Assembly: GCA_027451645.1 (NCBI GenBank)
Contig: DAIDIX010000113.1
Location: forward strand, 1 to 6,047
Reading direction: 5' to 3'
Origin: Candidatus Dormiibacterota bacterium
GTDB lineage: Bacteria; Chloroflexota; Dormibacteria; Aeolococcales; Aeolococcaceae
DNA: 6,047 nt
Made by a program: the position numbers and the translations under genes. Positions 5,351 through 6,047 of this stretch are shown piece after piece (positions within the stretch are counted from its first letter, which is position 1; every line of letters starts with the position of its first letter). The notes under the pieces are model-generated. The model did no database searches. It worked only from the letters and a program-made list of their open reading frames with translations, and was not told where the DNA came from.

Positions 5351-6047
5351 ATGCAAGCAGTTGAACTTGAAGACGCACAACGTATCTGCAGGGCAAATGG
5401 CCTTCCTGAACCCGGAACCATGCGACGGATTGAGGTGGGATTCACAAACGAGGTGTACTCGCTAGATGATGCATACATTCTCAAGGTATGCACTGATGCA
5501 CGGAATGAGAAGGCATTCGCACGGGAGGCAGCACTGTACACGCTGTTCCGGGAAAGACTCCCCGTGCCACAGCTCATTGCCTTCGATCCGGAAAGGGTAG
5601 TTGTTCCGCATCCGTATATGGTGTATCCCAGGATTCGAGGTGAGAACCTCTATGACGTGTGGCATTGCTACCCTGTTGCGACACGACAGAGCATCGTGGA
5701 GCAGCTCTGCAGTCTGCTCAAAACCATTGCAGCAACGGATCCGCGGGAGATTGCAGGCATTGTGGATGCAGTACCTTCATGGAAGAATGCGGTTCTTCTC
5801 CGGATACAGACATCCGTTGATATCTGCATTCAGGCAGGGAGTCTTGCGGAGGAGGAAGCAGAGAAGATTCAGAGCTTTGTGGGGGAGCATGCTCCATGTC
5901 TTGAGGAACAGGACATGGCACTTGTGTACTGGGATGCCCACTTTGACAATGTGCTCGTCCATGGGGACCGTATCGTCGCACTGCTCGACTTTGAACGGAC
6001 AGAGCTTGCCTCACGCGATTTCATGCTCGATGTCGTGAAACGGATGG
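5351..6047 (+). CDS. Aminoglycoside phosphotransferase (APH)/choline kinase-family protein, 3' truncated by window end
   Basis: 232 codons are visible and the frame is open at the window end. The protein has the APH kinase fold, which transfers phosphate from ATP to small molecules. The N-lobe has the nucleotide loop VGFTNEVYSL (29-38), the likely ATP lysine K45 in YILKV, and E59 in FAREAALY. The segment VPQLIAFD is followed by the hinge YMVYPRIRGENLYD (89-102), corresponding to the usual M-x-x-x-x-G-x-x-L. The catalytic loop is YWDAHFDNVLV (193-203) with D195 and N200, and the metal-binding LLDFE has D213. The usual His of H-G-D is replaced, giving Y-W-D, which is uncommon but keeps the catalytic Asp. 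The substrate cannot be told; many such genes are not resistance determinants. Perhaps 30-60 residues of C-terminal helices are missing. Confidence 0.88.
   Translation, partial: MQAVELEDAQRICRANGLPEPGTMRRIEVGFTNEVYSLDDAYILKVCTDARNEKAFAREAALYTLFRERLPVPQLIAFDPERVVVPHPYMVYPRIRGENLYDVWHCYPVATRQSIVEQLCSLLKTIAATDPREIAGIVDAVPSWKNAVLLRIQTSVDICIQAGSLAEEEAEKIQSFVGEHAPCLEEQDMALVYWDAHFDNVLVHGDRIVALLDFERTELASRDFMLDVVKRM

Noticed and set aside
5236..5577. Minus-strand frames opposite the kinase gene
   Set aside because: They are shadows of the plus-strand phosphotransferase, whose motifs and codon pattern are clear.
1..6047. CRISPR arrays, tRNA/rRNA genes and insertion sequences
   Set aside because: I saw no regularly spaced repeats, no tRNA T-arm with matching stems, no rRNA-like sequence, and no transposase motif or terminal inverted repeat pair.

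Overview
The window reads as chromosomal DNA from a bacterium of moderate GC content that uses clear Shine-Dalgarno sites. It has a housekeeping left side (1-2022), an accessory middle (about 2023-5330) and a kinase gene running off the right edge. The taxon cannot be fixed from the sequence. The Rhs core and the PH-like protein resemble proteins common in Actinomycetota- or Chloroflexota-type genomes, but this is a weak inference.

Left side. On the minus strand there is a tight cluster: a DUF1232-like protein (895-485), ribosomal protein L9 (488-42), and the first 15 codons of a further gene (45-1), probably the replicative helicase dnaB. Both junctions are 4-base ATGA start/stop overlaps, so the three genes are probably translated in a coupled way. 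Divergent to it, on the plus strand, is a zinc-free quinone oxidoreductase-type dehydrogenase (1096-2022).

Middle. All supported genes here point to the minus strand. Read in their own direction they are: a 58-codon fragment (4914-4738); a 126-aa unknown protein (4734-4354) whose stop codon lies within about ten bases of an Rhs repeat-associated core remnant; that Rhs core plus its unique C-terminal tip (4348-3754); a 158-aa four-helix membrane protein (3773-3297) overlapping the tip by 20 bases; and a 120-aa PH-like protein (2807-2445). The order core, tip, small downstream gene is the layout of displaced Rhs polymorphic toxin-immunity cassettes. The Rhs core is broken by two apparent one-base losses, each inside a canonical motif (RARYYDP and DPTG). 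Restoring one base at each site gives one continuous core plus a 123-residue hydrophobic tip. The tip and the overlapping membrane protein are candidates for a membrane-acting toxin and its immunity protein. That role is inferred from layout and hydrophobicity only.

Stretches 2023-2444, 2877-3296 and 4915-5350 hold no gene I can support. They look like degraded or non-coding accessory DNA, the last one visibly AT-rich.

Right side. An aminoglycoside phosphotransferase/choline kinase-fold protein starts at 5351 on the plus strand behind an AAGGAG site and is cut by the window end after 232 codons. Its catalytic Asp, Asn and metal-binding Asp are present, but the His of the usual catalytic-loop HGD is replaced (YWD).
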